Positions 18,499 to 26,555 of a stretch of 64,000 nucleotides of DNA are shown one piece after another. Numbering within the stretch: position 1 is the stretch's first letter; each line of letters starts with the position of its first letter. The notes under the pieces were generated by a model. That model was not told the origin of the DNA, did no database searches, and saw nothing but the letters and a program-made list of their open reading frames with translations. Both the position numbers and the translations under genes were made by a program. The stretch is from Leptolyngbyaceae cyanobacterium T60_A2020_046 (lineage in GTDB: Bacteria > Cyanobacteriota > Cyanobacteriia > Phormidesmidales > Phormidesmidaceae). The stretch lies in contig JACYME010000090.1 in assembly GCA_015272155.1 (NCBI GenBank), forward strand, positions 1 through 64,000, read 5' to 3'.

Positions 18499-19284
18499 CT
18501 ACGGCTCAGTTTGAAGGGCTTGGGGTTGTAGAAAGGTAATCATTTGGTCAATGCCGCGCTGAATGCGCCGTGTGACCGTCATGGGGCTAACACCGATGCG
18601 CTCCGCCACTTCCTTCCGAGACAGCCCTTTGAAAAACACAAACTCAATGGCAGAGCGGGTCTTGTCTTCGAGTTGACTCATCGCCCGCTGGAGCTGTTGG
18701 CGATCTTCCTCCAGGCTTTGCATCCACTGGTAGCAGGTATCGGGCAAGGTGTCGCCCAGGGTGATGCTGGAGTCAACTTGGTGGCAAACGGTCGCGTCAA
18801 GACTTAAGGGCATCCGGTTCTTGTTCGCTAACTTAACCTCGCGCCACTCTTCGATAGAAACAGCCAGCGCTTCTGCCATTTCTCCATCACTGGGCTGGCG
18901 ACCCAGGTCACGAATCAATTCGGACTGGCGTTTTTGGGCTTCTTTTTGAAGATCTTGCCAACGGCGGGGAATTTTAATCGTAGTACCGCGATCGCGCAGG
19001 AAGTGCAGCATTTCACCCCGGATGTAGGGCACTGCAAAGGAGCTGAATGCACAACCTTGGCTGGGATTAAAGCGCTCAATGGCACGAATCAGGCCGAGAT
19101 AACCAATTTGCTCTAGATCCTCGTAAGGCTCCGAACACTGATGACTGACACGGTGGGCGATCTTGCGGACGAGGCCAGCATTGAGGCGGACAAGGCGATT
19201 CCGAAGTTCGATGGAAGGCTCCTGCTTATAGGCCATGAGCAGTTCCATGCCGCGAGAACGAAGGGTGGAGGTTTGGGTAGCCAT
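18499..19284 (-). CDS. sigF: RNA polymerase sigma factor SigF (group 3)
   Basis: 261 aa. Region 2 has EDLEQIGYLGLIRAIERF and FSSFAVPYIRGEMLHFLRDR; region 4 has GLSRKEVAERIGVSPMTVTRRI as the helix-turn-helix. Absence of region 1 and the SigB/SigF-like pattern place it in cyanobacterial group 3, SigF, which in Synechocystis controls pili and phototactic motility and salt responses. No anti-sigma gene is adjacent. Its own start (ATG 19284) is preceded by a long non-coding leader. Confidence 0.93.
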   Translation of the reverse strand: MATQTSTLRSRGMELLMAYKQEPSIELRNRLVRLNAGLVRKIAHRVSHQCSEPYEDLEQIGYLGLIRAIERFNPSQGCAFSSFAVPYIRGEMLHFLRDRGTTIKIPRRWQDLQKEAQKRQSELIRDLGRQPSDGEMAEALAVSIEEWREVKLANKNRMPLSLDATVCHQVDSSITLGDTLPDTCYQWMQSLEEDRQQLQRAMSQLEDKTRSAIEFVFFKGLSRKEVAERIGVSPMTVTRRIQRGIDQMITFLQPQALQTEP

Positions 19285-19823
19285 ATTTCTCTGGATTAAC
19301 CTTGCACTTAGAGCGATGTGTTCCGAGAACTAGTTTTATTGTCTGGATCTGCCCCCGCTGCAACCATCGTTGTTTTACGAGACTCCAAAACCCACCCTGG
19401 GAGATCCTCCGTGTTTTTGCGGAATACACTTTGGTCGATCTACGCTCAAGACTGATACATAAGGGGTTCAGCGGTTTGTGGTTTCGTATCACAGCGTACG
19501 TAATCTTGCTGAGAGCACGGCTCATCCCCCCAAATTCCGTCGAGTTTTGCAACAATTTTGCAACGAAACTTTGTTTTTGCGCAGCACAAAATGCTGATGA
19601 TGGCTAGGCTCCGTAACGGACGCGATCGCGCTTTTGGCGATCGGCTCTGGAGCAAGCAAGCGAGTCAGTGCTCCTCCCGAGTGTCTCCAATGCACGTAGT
19701 TAGCCTCACCTCCGGCTAAGATCTGCACCCGGTTGCCTGGGGATGGCAGGGGCAGAGTTGATGGGAAGGTCGCGATCGCTCTAGATTAGAAACCAACAAC
19801 TGCGGTTCGTTTTTCCCGACACA
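19285..19823. other. Intergenic region between sigF and prfB
   Basis: About 540 bases between divergent genes. It should hold both promoters. There is an A/T-rich patch near 19530-19590 and a HIP1 site near 19621. I find no ORF with coding character, tRNA or strong terminator hairpin. Confidence 0.5.
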
Positions 19824-20949
19824 ATGCTCGAAACTACTGATTTGAAGCGCAATTTCACCACGCTAACTGAGCGCCTGGGCAAAGCCCAGGACTATCTTTG
19901 ACGTCCCCGCCCTAGAAGCCAAGATTCAAGATCTGGAGCAGCAAGCCGCGCAGCCTGAATTCTGGGACGACCAAGCGCGTGCGCAGCAAATCTTGCAAGA
20001 CCTGAACGAGCACAAGGCACAGCTTGAACAGTTGCACCACTGGCGCGCCAGCCTCGAAGAAACTGAAGCCATTTTGGAGTTGCTTGAGGAAACTGCGGAT
20101 GCAGCGCTGTCCGATGAAGCGAGCACCCACCTCAGCACTTTGACCCACGACCTCGATCAGTGGGAGCTGCAACAACTGCTGTCTGGCCCCTATGACAAGA
20201 ATGGTGCGGTGCTCACCATCAATGCTGGGGCAGGCGGCACCGATGCCCAAGACTGGGCCGAAATGCTCCTGCGCATGTATACCCGCTGGGGAGAGCGGCA
20301 GGGCTATCAGGTCAGCTTGGTAGAAATTTCGGAGGGTGAGGAAGCTGGGGTAAAGTCTGCCACGCTAGAAATTGCGGGGCGCTATGCCTTTGGCTACCTC
20401 AAGGCGGAAAAGGGCACCCACCGACTGGTGCGGATTTCTCCGTTCAACGCTAACGGCAAGCGACAGACTAGTTTTGCCGGGGTTGAGGTAATGCCCATTC
20501 TGGATCAGACGGTGGAAGTTGAAATCCCCGAAAAGGATCTGGAAATTAAGACCTCGCGATCGGGCGGTGCGGGCGGGCAAAACGTCAACAAAGTGGAAAC
20601 CGCTGTGCGGATAACGCACCTTCCTACGGGCATTTCCGTGCGCTGCACCCAGGAGCGATCGCAGTTGCAAAACCGAGAAAAGGCGATGGCCTTACTCAAA
20701 GCCAAGCTGCTGGTGATTGCCCAAGAACAGCAGGCCCAAGCGATCGCAGAAATTCGGGGCGATATGGTCGAAGCAGCCTGGGGCAACCAAATCCGCAACT
20801 ACGTGTTTCACCCATACCAAATGGTGAAAGACCTCCGCACCAACGAGGAAACGACAGCCATCGACGATGTCATGGATGGCGACCTAGAGCCGTTTATTCA
20901 AGCTTATCTGCGCCAGGGCACCCGCATGGAAGCCGTGGACGCAGTGTAG
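19824..20949 (+). CDS. prfB: Peptide chain release factor 2, expressed by programmed +1 frameshift
   Basis: Starts ATG 19824 ([20 protein letters not shown]), reaches an in-frame TGA at codon 26 (19899-19901), then continues in the +1 frame to 20949, giving 374 aa. The stop is bypassed by reading CTT then GAC. The main frame carries the stop-codon recognition tripeptide SPF (in [11 protein letters not shown]) and the peptidyl-hydrolysis motif GGQ (in [12 protein letters not shown]). RF2 terminates at UGA and UAA, and the shift at its own UGA is the known autoregulation: low RF2 favours frameshifting. First gene of the prfB-DUF3285-ybeY-dgkA-trpG group. Confidence 0.97.
19893..19902 (+). promoter_or_regulatory. 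RF2 recoding site (TATCTTTGAC)
   Basis: The TAT CTT TGA C string is identical to the known slippery site in bacterial prfB. A purine-rich CCCAGGAC just upstream could serve as the internal Shine-Dalgarno-like stimulator, although it is weaker than the AGGGGG of E. coli. Confidence 0.93.
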
Positions 20950-21026
20950 CCTAGGAAATATCCGCGCAGACCTTCTCCCCTTGATTATCCTGAACTCGTG
21001 TCCTGTCTAGAGCCTTGCCTGATCCC

Positions 21027-21236
21027 ATGACTGATGACGTAACCTCAAAGATTTCACCGGACGCTGATCACGATGCCGAAGCCGCGATCGCAACCCCGTC
21101 TGAGCCCCCACCCAGCTACGTCAAGCTGGCGATGCGCAATATGGTGCGCAAGGGGGGTAAGTCGCTCTTCCACTTTGGGCTAACGGTCACGGCGTTGATT
21201 GGGCTGCTGGTGGGCCTGTCCTACCTGACACGATGA
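21027..21236 (+). CDS. DUF3285 family small membrane protein
   Basis: 69 aa from ATG 21027. A charged N-terminus is followed by PPPSYVKLAMRNMVRKGG and one transmembrane segment (about 48-66, FGLTVTALIGLLVGLSYL). This is the pattern of the cyanobacterial DUF3285 family, usually located between prfB and ybeY as here. The function is unknown. The stop codon overlaps the ybeY ATG (ATGA), so ybeY translation is probably coupled to it. A TTG four codons earlier is a less likely start. Confidence 0.88.
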   Translation: MTDDVTSKISPDADHDAEAAIATPSEPPPSYVKLAMRNMVRKGGKSLFHFGLTVTALIGLLVGLSYLTR

Positions 21237-21787
21237 TCACCTCCCCCGTCATGGCTCCCACACTGGAACTCACCCTCGCCGGGGAAATGGCCGATCGCGT
21301 TGCCGAGATGACCGACCCAGCGCAGTGGCAGCAGTGGTTGACCCAGTGGCTCGGGTACATGCAGGTGGACTGGTCGCCGATTGGAGCCTATGAACTCAGC
21401 CTACAGTTCACCTCCGACGCAACGATTCAAACCCTCAATCGAGACTATCGTCAGCGTGACCAAGCCACGGATGTCTTGTCCTTTGCGGCGATCGACGATA
21501 TTCCACTGCCAGATGATGTGCTGGCGACGATTCCCTTCAACCTGGGCGATTTGATCATTTCTGTGGAAACCGCTCGTCGTCAGAGCCAGGCCCACGGGCA
21601 TACTGTGTTGGAAGAACTGGTCTGGCTAACCGCCCACGGCTTTCTCCACCTCCTGGGGTGGGATCATCCTGACGAAGCTCAGTTGCAAGCCATGCTGTCT
21701 CAACAGTGGGCATTGCTGGCCCACATTGGCATCTCCTTGAGCCAGTCTGAGTATCGCGCTGAAGCGGAGTCGATGAATGTGCAGTGA
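21233..21787 (+). CDS. ybeY: Endoribonuclease YbeY (rRNA maturation factor)
   Basis: 184 aa. Zinc-dependent RNase for 16S rRNA 3'-end processing and ribosome quality control. The zinc site HGFLHLLGWDHPDE fits the HGxLHLxGxDH signature, and LNRDYRQRDQATDVLSF is the second conserved block. It starts in an ATGA overlap with the DUF3285 gene; a second ATG six codons in is possible. Its place between prfB and dgkA is the common cyanobacterial order. Confidence 0.96.
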   Translation: MITSPVMAPTLELTLAGEMADRVAEMTDPAQWQQWLTQWLGYMQVDWSPIGAYELSLQFTSDATIQTLNRDYRQRDQATDVLSFAAIDDIPLPDDVLATIPFNLGDLIISVETARRQSQAHGHTVLEELVWLTAHGFLHLLGWDHPDEAQLQAMLSQQWALLAHIGISLSQSEYRAEAESMNVQ

Positions 21788-21920
21788 TAGCGTGCAGAGG
21801 CAGCCTGGCGTCGGGATATTCCCGCGATCGCCCATCAGCGCTAGACTGCCTGACAAGCGATTTTCACCCCTCTGACGTTATCCACTGCGGGAAGTTTATA
21901 TCCCCGTGCTTGCAGATCCC

Positions 21921-22391
21921 ATGCCCAACTCCCCGAAAATTCATCCTTCCTCCCAGTCCTCCGTTGAGCCACCCGTATCCGGCGATCGCCGCTATGCCTG
22001 GCGGGTCGCGACCAATCTCTTCAAAAGCTTTTACTACGCTGGACAGGGGATCACCTACAGCTTTCGGACACAGCGCAACTTCCGCATCCATGTAGGCGTA
22101 GGGGGCATCGTCCTGAGCTTGGGCATACTGCTAAAACTATCGTTTCTAGAACTAGCGGTGCTGGGGTTAACCTGTGGCGCAGTGGTCACTCTAGAGTTGT
22201 TGAATACCGCACTTGAGGCCGTGGTTGACCTCACCGTGCAGCAGGCTTACCACGAACTCGCTAAGATTGCGAAAGACTGTGCTGCTGCTGCCGTTTTGGT
22301 ATCGGCGTTAGTGTCTGTCTTTGTGGGCGGATGTCTTCTCTTTCCGCCATTGTTGTCTCGCCTACAGGGGCTTTGGGTGGCCGGGTCATGA
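21921..22391 (+). CDS. dgkA: Diacylglycerol/undecaprenol kinase family protein
   Basis: 156 aa from ATG 21921 (GTG 21906 also possible). An N-terminal cytoplasmic stretch precedes the kinase domain: SFRTQRNFRIHV at the first membrane entry and the active-site ELLNTALEAVVDL near residues 94-106, with three hydrophobic segments. Members phosphorylate diacylglycerol or undecaprenol at the membrane; the Gram-positive-like sequence leaves the substrate open. Its TGA overlaps the trpG ATG (ATGA). Confidence 0.92.
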   Translation: MPNSPKIHPSSQSSVEPPVSGDRRYAWRVATNLFKSFYYAGQGITYSFRTQRNFRIHVGVGGIVLSLGILLKLSFLELAVLGLTCGAVVTLELLNTALEAVVDLTVQQAYHELAKIAKDCAAAAVLVSALVSVFVGGCLLFPPLLSRLQGLWVAGS

Positions 22392-23002
22392 TCGTCATAA
22401 TCGACAACTACGACAGCTTCACGTATAACTTGGTGCAATATTTGGGCGAGTTAGCGGCGGATTACCCGATTGCGCAGCCGATTCAAGTCTTTCGCAACGA
22501 CCAGATTACGGTCGATGAAATTGCCGCCCTCAACCCCGACGGTATCTTGATTTCTCCTGGCCCCGGACGGCCCGAAGATGCAGGGATTTCGCCCCAAGTC
22601 ATCCGTGAGCTTGGCCCCAAAATTCCGCTGTTGGGTGTGTGTCTCGGCCACCAGGGCATCGGCCAGGTTTTTGGTGGCACGGTGACCGCCGCACCGGAGC
22701 TCATGCACGGCAAAACCTCCCCCATCCATCACGCAAACGTGGGAGTCTTTGAGGGCCTGGAGATGCCCTTTCAGGCCACGCGCTATCACAGCCTGGTGAT
22801 TGACCGGGCAAGCTGCCCCGAAGTCCTGGAAATCACGGCATGGGTTGAGGATGGCACCATCATGGGCGTGCGTCACCGTCAGTATCCGCATCTCCAAGGC
22901 GTTCAGTTTCACCCAGAAAGTGTTTTGACCCACGCGGGTAAGCCGTTGTTGAGCAATTTTTTGAAAACGCTGACCCCTCAGCCTTCCCTAGCGCCGGTTT
23001 AA
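22388..23002 (+). CDS. trpG: Anthranilate synthase component II (glutamine amidotransferase)
   Basis: 204 aa. Class I glutamine amidotransferase supplying ammonia to TrpE, or to PabB if it is shared with folate synthesis. The start IVIIDNYDSFTYNLVQYLGE, nucleophile Cys in GVCLGHQGIGQVFGG and the His-Glu pair in FHPESVLT are all present. The ATG lies in an ATGA overlap with dgkA; a reading frame extending upstream inside dgkA is not needed. trpE is not in the window. Confidence 0.94.
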   Translation: MIVIIDNYDSFTYNLVQYLGELAADYPIAQPIQVFRNDQITVDEIAALNPDGILISPGPGRPEDAGISPQVIRELGPKIPLLGVCLGHQGIGQVFGGTVTAAPELMHGKTSPIHHANVGVFEGLEMPFQATRYHSLVIDRASCPEVLEITAWVEDGTIMGVRHRQYPHLQGVQFHPESVLTHAGKPLLSNFLKTLTPQPSLAPV

Positions 23003-23150
23003 GCCGATCGCGCGATCGCCGTCTGTGACGCTCCGTTTCTCCGTGGAGCTACGGAACTTCAGCAGACCGCGATCGCGTCAACAGGGTAGGATAATGCTGA
23101 TTTGACCATTGAAACCTGGCAGCATCATAGGCAGGGAGTTGAAAACAACA

Positions 23151-23933
23151 ATGCAGCGACGACGGTTTGTAACACAACTCGGTGCAGGCTTTATTTCGGC
23201 GCTGGGGATGGGCGTCGCCTCGACATGGCAACGCGCCCAGGCCCAAACCAACACCCTGCGCGTGCAGTGGCTTGGGCATACCTGTTTTTTGTTTGAGGGC
23301 AGTGGTCGCCGCGTTTTAGTGAACCCGTTTCGGGCGTTGGGCTGCACGGCTGGGTATCGGGTACCCACCGTTGCCTCTGAGGCGGTGCTGATCAGCAGTC
23401 GGCTTTTTGATGAGGGGGGCACCCTCGAAGGACTTCCGGGCTCTCCCCGCATTTTGGCGCAACCCGGCACCTACGAACTGAACCCCCTCCAGTTTCAGGG
23501 CATTGCGACCCCCCACGATCGCGAAGGGGGACGACGATTTGGCACCAACGTGATCTGGCGCTGGCGGCAGGGCGGGCTGAATATCGTACATATGGGCGGC
23601 GCAGCGGCTCCCATTGAAATCGAACAACAGATTTTGCTGGGTCGCCCAGATGTGCTGCTGATCCCCGTCGGGGGTGGGCCAAAGGCTTACAACGCCGAGG
23701 AAGCGATCGCGGCCATTCGCACCCTGCGCCCCCGCATCATCATCCCCACCCACTTCCGCACCCAGGCCGCAAACCCTGAGGCGTGCGACATTGACCCCAT
23801 CCAGCCCTTTCTGGAACTGATGCGCACCACCCCCACCCAGCAGGCCAACGGCGATTCCGTTACGCTGAGTACAGCCAATCTGCCCGGGGGAGATGGCATG
23901 ATGATCCAACTGCTGACCTATTCCTTCTCATAA
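23151..23933 (+). CDS. Exported MBL-fold hydrolase-like protein
   Basis: 260 aa. The N-terminus MQRRRFVTQLGAGFISALG resembles a twin-arginine signal, with cleavage likely after AQA near residue 31. The mature part is a metallo-beta-lactamase fold of the UPF0173/lactonase-like type (VQWLGHTCFLFEGSGRRVLVNPF, IPTHFRTQ). The usual HxHxDH metal motif is not evident; where it should be the sequence reads ISSRLFDEGG. Catalysis is therefore uncertain. pepP starts 6 bases downstream. Confidence 0.78.
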   Translation: MQRRRFVTQLGAGFISALGMGVASTWQRAQAQTNTLRVQWLGHTCFLFEGSGRRVLVNPFRALGCTAGYRVPTVASEAVLISSRLFDEGGTLEGLPGSPRILAQPGTYELNPLQFQGIATPHDREGGRRFGTNVIWRWRQGGLNIVHMGGAAAPIEIEQQILLGRPDVLLIPVGGGPKAYNAEEAIAAIRTLRPRIIIPTHFRTQAANPEACDIDPIQPFLELMRTTPTQQANGDSVTLSTANLPGGDGMMIQLLTYSFS

Positions 23934-23939
23934 CGCCTC

Positions 23940-25247
23940 ATGGATACGGTTTATCAACGGCGGCGACAGGCGCTGATGGCTCAGATTCCGCACGGGACGG
24001 CGATTTTTACCAGCGCTCCCCACGCGGTTATGCACAATGATGTCGAGCATGTCTTTCGCCAAGACAGCGACTTCTACTACCTCACGGGGTTTAACGAGCC
24101 TGACGCTGTGGCCGTCCTTGCACCCCACCATGGGGAACATCGGTTTGTGCTGTTTCTGCGGCCCAAGGATCGCGATCGCGAAATTTGGTCAGGGCGTCGC
24201 GTCGGCGTTGAGGCTGCCAAGGAGCAATTTGGAGCCGATGTTGTATTTCCCATCCACGAGCTGGACGAAAAACTGCCGGAGTATCTGAAGACCGCCGATC
24301 GCCTTTATTATCACCTCGGCCGCCACGACGGATTTAACCAAAAGGTTTTGCGCCACTGGCAGCGGCTGATCGCCACCTATGCGAAACGCGGCACCGGCCC
24401 TGTCGCGATCGAAGATGCACACCTGCTGTTGCAGGGGATGCGGCGGGTCAAAACCCCCGAAGAAATTGAACTGATGCGCAAGGCTGTGGCGGTTTCTGTC
24501 AAAGCCCACAACCACGCCCGAGAAGTCGCGCAGCCTGGTCGCTATGAATACGAGGTGCAGGCCGAGATGGAGCACCTCTTTCGCCTAGCGGGGGGCACGC
24601 CTGCCTATCCCTCCATCGTGGCCTCGGGCGACAATGCCTGCATCCTGCACTACATCGAAAACAATCGGCAAATGCAGGCCAAGGATCTACTGCTGATTGA
24701 TGCCGGGTGCTGCTGCGACTATTACAACGCCGACATTACCCGCACCTTTCCAGTAGATGGACGGTTCACCCCTGAGCAACGGGTGCTGTACGAGCTGGTG
24801 CTCGAAGCCCAGTTGAAGGCGATCGCAGCGGTGCAACCCGGTCAGCCCTTCAACGCCTTTCACGATGCGGCAGTACGCACCATCACCGAGGGCTTGGTGG
24901 AACTGGGCCTGCTGGCAGGAGATGTGGATACCCTCATCGAGGAAAAGAAACACCGCGCCTTCTTTATGCACGGCACCGGACACTTCCTCGGGCTCGACGT
25001 TCACGACACGGGCATTTTGCGCAACGCCGATAAAACCTGGAAGCCCTTTGAACCGGGGAATGTGGTCACGGTGGAACCGGGCATTTACATCACGCCAGAC
25101 TATGAGCCTGCCGAGGGCCAACCCGCGATCGACGATTGCTGGCGCGGCATCGGCATTCGCATCGAGGATGATGTGCTCGTCACGCCCGAGGGCAACGAAG
25201 TGCTCACGGCAGGCGTGCCGAAGGAAATCGCTGCTCTCGAACATTAG
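23940..25247 (+). CDS. pepP: Xaa-Pro aminopeptidase (M24B)
   Basis: 435 aa, the full length of aminopeptidase P, which removes N-terminal residues preceding proline. The N-terminal AMP_N domain (about 1-135, YYLTGFNEPDAVAV) precedes the pita-bread domain. Metal ligands appear as D in LLIDAGCCCDYYNADITRTF (two Asp), His in HGTGHFLGLDVHD, Glu in VTVEPGIY and Glu in GIRIEDD. The start ATG lies 6 bases after the MBL-fold gene, so they are probably co-transcribed. Confidence 0.95.
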   Translation: MDTVYQRRRQALMAQIPHGTAIFTSAPHAVMHNDVEHVFRQDSDFYYLTGFNEPDAVAVLAPHHGEHRFVLFLRPKDRDREIWSGRRVGVEAAKEQFGADVVFPIHELDEKLPEYLKTADRLYYHLGRHDGFNQKVLRHWQRLIATYAKRGTGPVAIEDAHLLLQGMRRVKTPEEIELMRKAVAVSVKAHNHAREVAQPGRYEYEVQAEMEHLFRLAGGTPAYPSIVASGDNACILHYIENNRQMQAKDLLLIDAGCCCDYYNADITRTFPVDGRFTPEQRVLYELVLEAQLKAIAAVQPGQPFNAFHDAAVRTITEGLVELGLLAGDVDTLIEEKKHRAFFMHGTGHFLGLDVHDTGILRNADKTWKPFEPGNVVTVEPGIYITPDYEPAEGQPAIDDCWRGIGIRIEDDVLVTPEGNEVLTAGVPKEIAALEH

Positions 25248-25271
25248 CCGCGCACCCAGAGCCCACCGGAC

Positions 25272-25476
25272 TCAGGCCGAAAGCGACTTGGGCGGGTTCA
25301 GGCTACCAAAACGGCGATCGCGCTGTTGAAAGGCCAGGATTGCATCATGGAAGGCTGCGCGATCGAAGTCTGGCCAAAGGATAGGCGTGAAATTACAGTT
25401 CCGTATAGGCCAGTTGACACAGCAAGAAGTCGCTCAGCCGCTGCTCGCCGCTGGTGCGAATCAGCAGGTCAGGGTT
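25272..25476 (-). pseudogene. uppS: Remnant of undecaprenyl diphosphate synthase (C-terminal third)
   Basis: Reading the minus strand from about 25476, the sequence is [18 protein letters not shown] then QLAYTEL, the hallmark C-terminal block of UppS (cis-prenyltransferase), ending at TAA (25393-25395). One extra A in this codon breaks the frame; after it the +1 frame continues [18 protein letters not shown] and FQQRDRRFG, again typical UppS, ending TGA at 25272-25274. About 68 of roughly 250 codons remain, and the N-terminal two thirds with the catalytic Asp are absent. UppS is essential for peptidoglycan, so an intact copy must exist elsewhere. Confidence 0.85.
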
Positions 25477-25574
25477 AGGCGATTGAGGGGTGACCATTGT
25501 GCCCAGGCCAGTTCGCAGGTCATGCGCCGGAGAGTGTGCAGCAGGCTGCCCTGGGTGTCGGGACGGCGAGACTT

Positions 25575-26322
25575 TTAGCGCATGGCTTGGTACAGCGTGC
25601 GGCTGATTTTCCCGAGGGATGAGTCAGGATAGGCCCAGACTCCAAAGCCCCAGAACTTCGTCATGTGGTTGACTTCATCGATCAACAGCTCCCCCAGGGC
25701 AGCTTGGAGGGGGCCGGTGGTGTGGGCCATTATCCACAGGTAGAGGCAGGTTGCGCCATATTCGGTCGCGATGCGATGAAGGCCATGGCGATAGAGGCGA
25801 TCGCGGGGATGGCCTTCAGCTTGATAGGGGCGGGCTGGGTGGGAAATCACAGCGGGAGGCTCGCCCTGAAGCTGGGTGTATAGCTTGATCAGTGCAGGGG
25901 TGTGGCGTTTTTTCTCCCGCTCCCAGAGTCCCAGGGAAACAAGGCTGCCGCTGGCATCAACGCAACCGCCCACAAAGTTAGCCATGTCGGGATATAAGGC
26001 GGAGAGGTATTGACGGCTGCTCTGGGTATCGCCGCGAATTGGAGCCTCGGTGTTGATTGCGCCCGCCAGCAGGGCACAAAAGGCGTCGCGCTGAAAGCCC
26101 AACAGGTGTTCTGGGCTAATGGCATTCCAGGCAATCAGGCTCCAGGGCCGGACGTGGGGCTGTTGAAATTGCTGGGGCAAGTCTTCAAGACGATCGCTAC
26201 ATCGCCAGGGCGATGTAGCGATCAACTGGGGTGCGAATGCGCCGGGTGAGGTGCAGTGGGCTGGGGCTCGTGGTGACAGCTCCAGCAAGGTCTGGGCGGT
26301 GGAAGGCGGTGGCGAGGGTCAT
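25575..26322 (-). pseudogene. Broken ferritin-like (di-iron) protein gene
   Basis: The main frame (about 25575-26205) encodes a helical protein with likely iron-binding motifs: WEREKKRH, TEYGATCLYLW and ELLIDEVNHMTKF, a ferritin-like carboxylate di-iron pattern. The frame ends at TAA after LYQAMR, yet the same frame continues for another 33 sense codons beyond it. At the 5' side, the segment RRIRTPVDRYIALAM lies in another frame and joins naturally to SDRLEDLPQQFQ if one base is removed at the 32-bp palindrome (26192-26223). I infer a frameshifted, probably inactive gene. The alternative is an intact shorter gene starting near 26288 with a TTG. Confidence 0.6.
26192..26223. repeat. Perfect 15-bp inverted repeat
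   Basis: GATCGCTACATCGCC, spacer AG, then GGCGATGTAGCGATC. It lies inside the broken ferritin-like gene, exactly where the reading frame changes. Confidence 0.9.
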
Positions 26323-26555
26323 CGCGGGGTTGGGGTGAAGGTCCTCCCCAGGGTAGCCGCGATGGACGCGATCGCCCGTCGGCAAAGGTCGGCAATTTGC
26401 CCCTGCCCTTCGTCGGAAAAGGCCGGAAAAGGTCTGCGATCGCGTGCTTCAAGCCTCCCAAAAAACTACGCCACGGGCTCTAAATCAAGCCTGTGGCGAC
26501 AAGATCAGCGATCGCCCCATAACGAATTCGCGGGCGATCTCAATGCTGGAACGGG

